64,000 nucleotides of DNA, taken from positions 3,596,001 through 3,660,000 of the forward strand of contig SNVD02010473.1 in the NCBI GenBank assembly GCA_013180625.2. Direction: 5' to 3'. Source of the DNA: Boswellia sacra. Taxonomy: Eukaryota > Streptophyta > Magnoliopsida > Sapindales > Burseraceae. Shown piece by piece: positions 61,101 through 64,000 of this stretch (its first letter is position 1; every line of letters begins with the position of its first letter). The translations under genes were made by a program, and so were the position numbers. Below the pieces are notes generated by a model, which ran no database searches, had not been told where the DNA came from, and saw only the letters and a list, made by a program, of their open reading frames with translations.

Positions 61101-64000
61101 CATCATCACGGATTTGTCTAGCTGGGTCGACCACCTTGTACAGGATCAGGCTCAGAAGCCTCTGAATTTCACATTTTGGTATCTCTTGGCGCATGTACAC
61201 CTCAGCCAGTACACTGAAGTAACCATCAGCTATGGCAGCATCAGAGTAGTAGCACTGAATATAAAAAAAAAGTTACTTAGTCCCTCAATGGATGATATCA
61301 TTAATCATGATATATAAAATTGAAATCAAGCTGGTTATGATACTGATCAGATAGGTAGAAGCACAGAAAACTTGTTTACATGGTAGAAGTAGACATGCGT
61401 AAACAGAAAAAGCATTTTTAACACTGAAGGGTTTGCAAATTTTATTGAAGGCAAGTTTGTTTTAAAAGATTACAAAGACCTCATGGACCTTTTGCCTTTG
61501 TCATTAGATCTTTATGGACTCAAATGGCTGATTATTACTCAGTCAGCAAGCTACCCTTTTTTAGGACGTTTCATATTTAGAATACAACAAATCCATTAAA
61601 TCACCAATCACCCTCCCAAGTCATGACTTATGCGTGCATATTGTAGGATTTAGTTCACATCTCCTCAAAGGAGAACAATGTTACCTGATCAATGCAAGCA
61701 GGAAAAAGGTCCAAATTTGTGAGAAGAAGATTCTTCAAAGCCAATTTTGCTAAGGCAACACGATGATGGCCACCCCTCTGCCTATCTCGACCAGCAGCTC
61801 CACGTGCACCTTCCCCTGTGTGTTTGGTATAAGATGGTGTTCTTGGATCAGCTGGTGAGTAACCAAATGGTGCCCTAGGCGCAGGCTCAATGAACAAACT
61901 GTTGATCCAAGATATTACCCGACCACTCATTTTTCTTGCATTGTCATCAAAGCAAGGCCCATATAAAAGTGAAGCCATAGCATTCATGGAGGCCCACTGG
62001 ATTGCCTCAACTTGCTCACTCAATTCTTTATCAAATGAAATTTTGTCCACAGAATCTTTAGATCGGTTGTGCTGTGAAGCCTTATAACGTTCTACTTCAC
62101 GTCGGTAATCATTAACACCATCCGTTCCCCATGTGCTGCCTGACTCATCACTCCAAGAAAGAAGAAGCTCAAACAACTTCTTTCTAGTTCTAATATCAAA
62201 TTTCTCTGACTTGGACTCAACAAATTCAGGAGCTAAAGATCTTAAAACAGAAGCAAGTGCATAACGTAGAGGTTGTGTTTCATGAAAGCTCTCAGCAGAT
62301 GCTGTTAAGATCTGTCTGGTTGTTTCCTCAATGAACTTAAGATAATGGAGTCGAAAAACAGGTTTACGGCTCAACATGCCAGGCCAGATATTTTCAGCAA
62401 CAGTACGATATATATTTGCGATGTGTACACGAAGTTCCTCCCGACGAGGTTTTTGACTCTGCATCTACAGTAGCGAGATATCATGAGCATCTAGAGGAAA
62501 AGGAAAAAAAAAAAATATGTATTCTAAGTAGTCTACATTAGATGTCAAACTTCAGGAAATGTAGCAATTTAAATAATTGTTAAAGCAAGAAACTTTAGTT
62601 CATTCTTTATTTTCAGTTGAAGGTAAAGGTAAGGTGTTAGGAGGGTAAAAAGGACAATTACCTAAACCCACCAAACAGGCCAGACTTCTGACCAAGACTA
62701 AACTATATTATACTTAAATGAATTAGAAACTGAACCAGGACTGAAGAAAAAAGGAAGACTTTTTGAAAAAAGGTCGTGGTTAGATATGTCCCTTCCAATT
62801 CTTTTATACACAAAACATGGGAAGGAGTAAGAATGACAACAAATGGAATTGTCATACGCAACAATGAATTGCCAATTGCACACATGCCAGTGATTTTAAA
62901 TTTATTATGTCATTTACATATAATATCTGGCACCCCCGGCAGTTCTTTGACAGTACAGTAAAGTTGAGGCTTGTGCAATTTTTTTTTTTTGTCAGACATG
63001 CTAAGAGAAATTACTTAATTTTTGTCATGCCACCCCGTTGCCCTGATAATATACTTTTCCTAAAATCTTTTCTGTACTCGATAAGACTTATTGAAATTTC
63101 TTTAGATTGGCAGCATGAAGTCTAAATTAAATCATGACAGATCAAGAGTACAGCAAATCAAAAATTCCTGAACCAGGACTGAGTGTTACAATTCATATGA
63201 CCATTGTTTACAATCATTTAGCAAATTACTCTGTAACTTTTTGACTACAAATGAGAACAAGAATAAAAGTCATTCAGCCAATTAATTAAACAACATACCT
63301 TCCACTTTGGTTTTCCCTCAGTTTCCAAAGAAACCTCGTCAATAAAAGATGCCAGCTCGTTGAACATTATTTCACATGCTTCCAGATGTGAGTGGCCAAG
63401 GGCCATGGTGGCAGCATGCTAAAATTCAGGGGACAAGACCAATTAAATCATTAGCAACAGATTCAGATGAATTAGAAAAAATAAAAATAAAGAATTGTTT
63501 AATTATAACAGACTCCAGACTAGAAGATGCATATCACATTTTGTAAGAAACAATCCCAATTAGTTCTATCTTTGTCACTTGCTTTCCCTTAGAATTTATG
63601 CACCAGGCTATTTAACACTTCTCCCTGAAAAATTTTTCACCTAAACTTTAATTATAGATGCATAGATTAAGTTTGGACAAATGAATCAAGCCACTTTTTC
63701 TTCAACAGGAAATCATGCAGCATTCATTCGATCCAGTGATGTCCAATAAAACATGTTAACAGTCCCTTCATCTGTGTCCTTTTTTTCATTCACATTTCAG
63801 AACAATGTTTCATTATGACATTGATAATTCATTTGGGTTGAAAAGTATATAAAAATTTAATGAAACAGAAAGAATGGCTTTCATATTACTTACAATATGT
63901 GCTTCTGAACCAGATTTCAGAGAGGGGAAAATAAGATGGTAAAGATCTTTGGTTGCTGCTATGCTACCTGCATCTCTAGTATCTGGTGGACATGAACATA
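58195..64000 (-). CDS. Furry-like cell morphogenesis scaffold, C-terminal part (5' end outside window)
   Basis: Minus-strand exons: at least 63894-64000 (continues right), 63299-63418, 61685-62464 and 58195-61254, ending at a TAG/TAA-class stop in 58195-58197. Joins are in frame (…SEAHI / [14 protein letters not shown]…; …PKWK / [10 protein letters not shown]; …ACIDQ / [13 protein letters not shown]). About 1354 residues are visible of a family near 2150. It is an alpha-helical ARM/HEAT-type protein with a disordered Ser/Gly-rich insert (…[10 protein letters not shown]…, [10 protein letters not shown]) and the conserved end [15 protein letters not shown]. Furry proteins in animals and yeast act with NDR kinases in polarised growth; the plant role is little known. 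No break was seen. Confidence 0.92.

Noticed and set aside
58072..61317. Many 60-100 codon plus-strand frames across the Furry-like gene
   Set aside because: Shadows of the 3060-bp minus-strand exon; no independent starts or conserved content.

Overview
The window is nuclear DNA of a flowering plant, most likely a woody eudicot. It is AT-rich. Its genes have GT-AG introns and plant-only families (a GAUT pectin glycosyltransferase, a PLS-type PPR editing factor, a WIT nuclear-envelope protein). It also carries typical plant mobile elements: Ty1/copia, a MULE with long inverted repeats, a tRNA-type SINE and MITEs. The species cannot be named from sequence alone.

Layout, left to right. 1-900: probable non-coding first exon of a minus-strand gene that continues off the left edge. 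2967-5388 (-): GAUT9-like galacturonosyltransferase, 3 exons. 8411-8977 (-): single-exon bZIP43-like factor. 9.1-18 kb: long gene-poor AT-rich stretch. 18.1-23.7 kb: two copies of a tail-to-tail pair of small membrane-protein genes. In the left copy both reading frames are open. In the right copy the plus-strand member is a pseudogene split by a SINE and the minus-strand member carries an in-frame 30-bp duplication. DNA-transposon remnants lie between the copies. 25.4-27.1 kb: a long hairpin, a relic of a UMP/CMP-kinase last exon, and a decayed Ty3/gypsy gag. 28898-34099: complete copia retrotransposon with identical-length LTRs, a 5-bp target duplication and an unbroken polyprotein. 34754-36222 (-): intact 7-exon UMP-CMP kinase, the likely parent of the relic. 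38479-41139 (+): intronless mitochondrial-type PPR protein (MEF13-like). 42456-48165 (-): WIT-type WPP-domain-interacting protein whose C-terminal membrane anchor is out of frame and carries a stop. 49291-50782: MULE-like element with about 420-bp terminal inverted repeats. 54252-57405 (+): AVT6-like amino-acid transporter, 5 exons. 58195-64000 (-): C-terminal two thirds of a giant Furry/cell-morphogenesis scaffold, 5' end outside the window.

The genes are unrelated housekeeping or regulatory loci rather than a pathway cluster. The system-like features are the duplicated convergent membrane-protein pair, the hairpin locus near 25.4 kb, and the truncated nuclear-envelope anchor. All exon boundaries were set by eye from splice signals, preserved reading phase and family resemblance. 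No database search was run.
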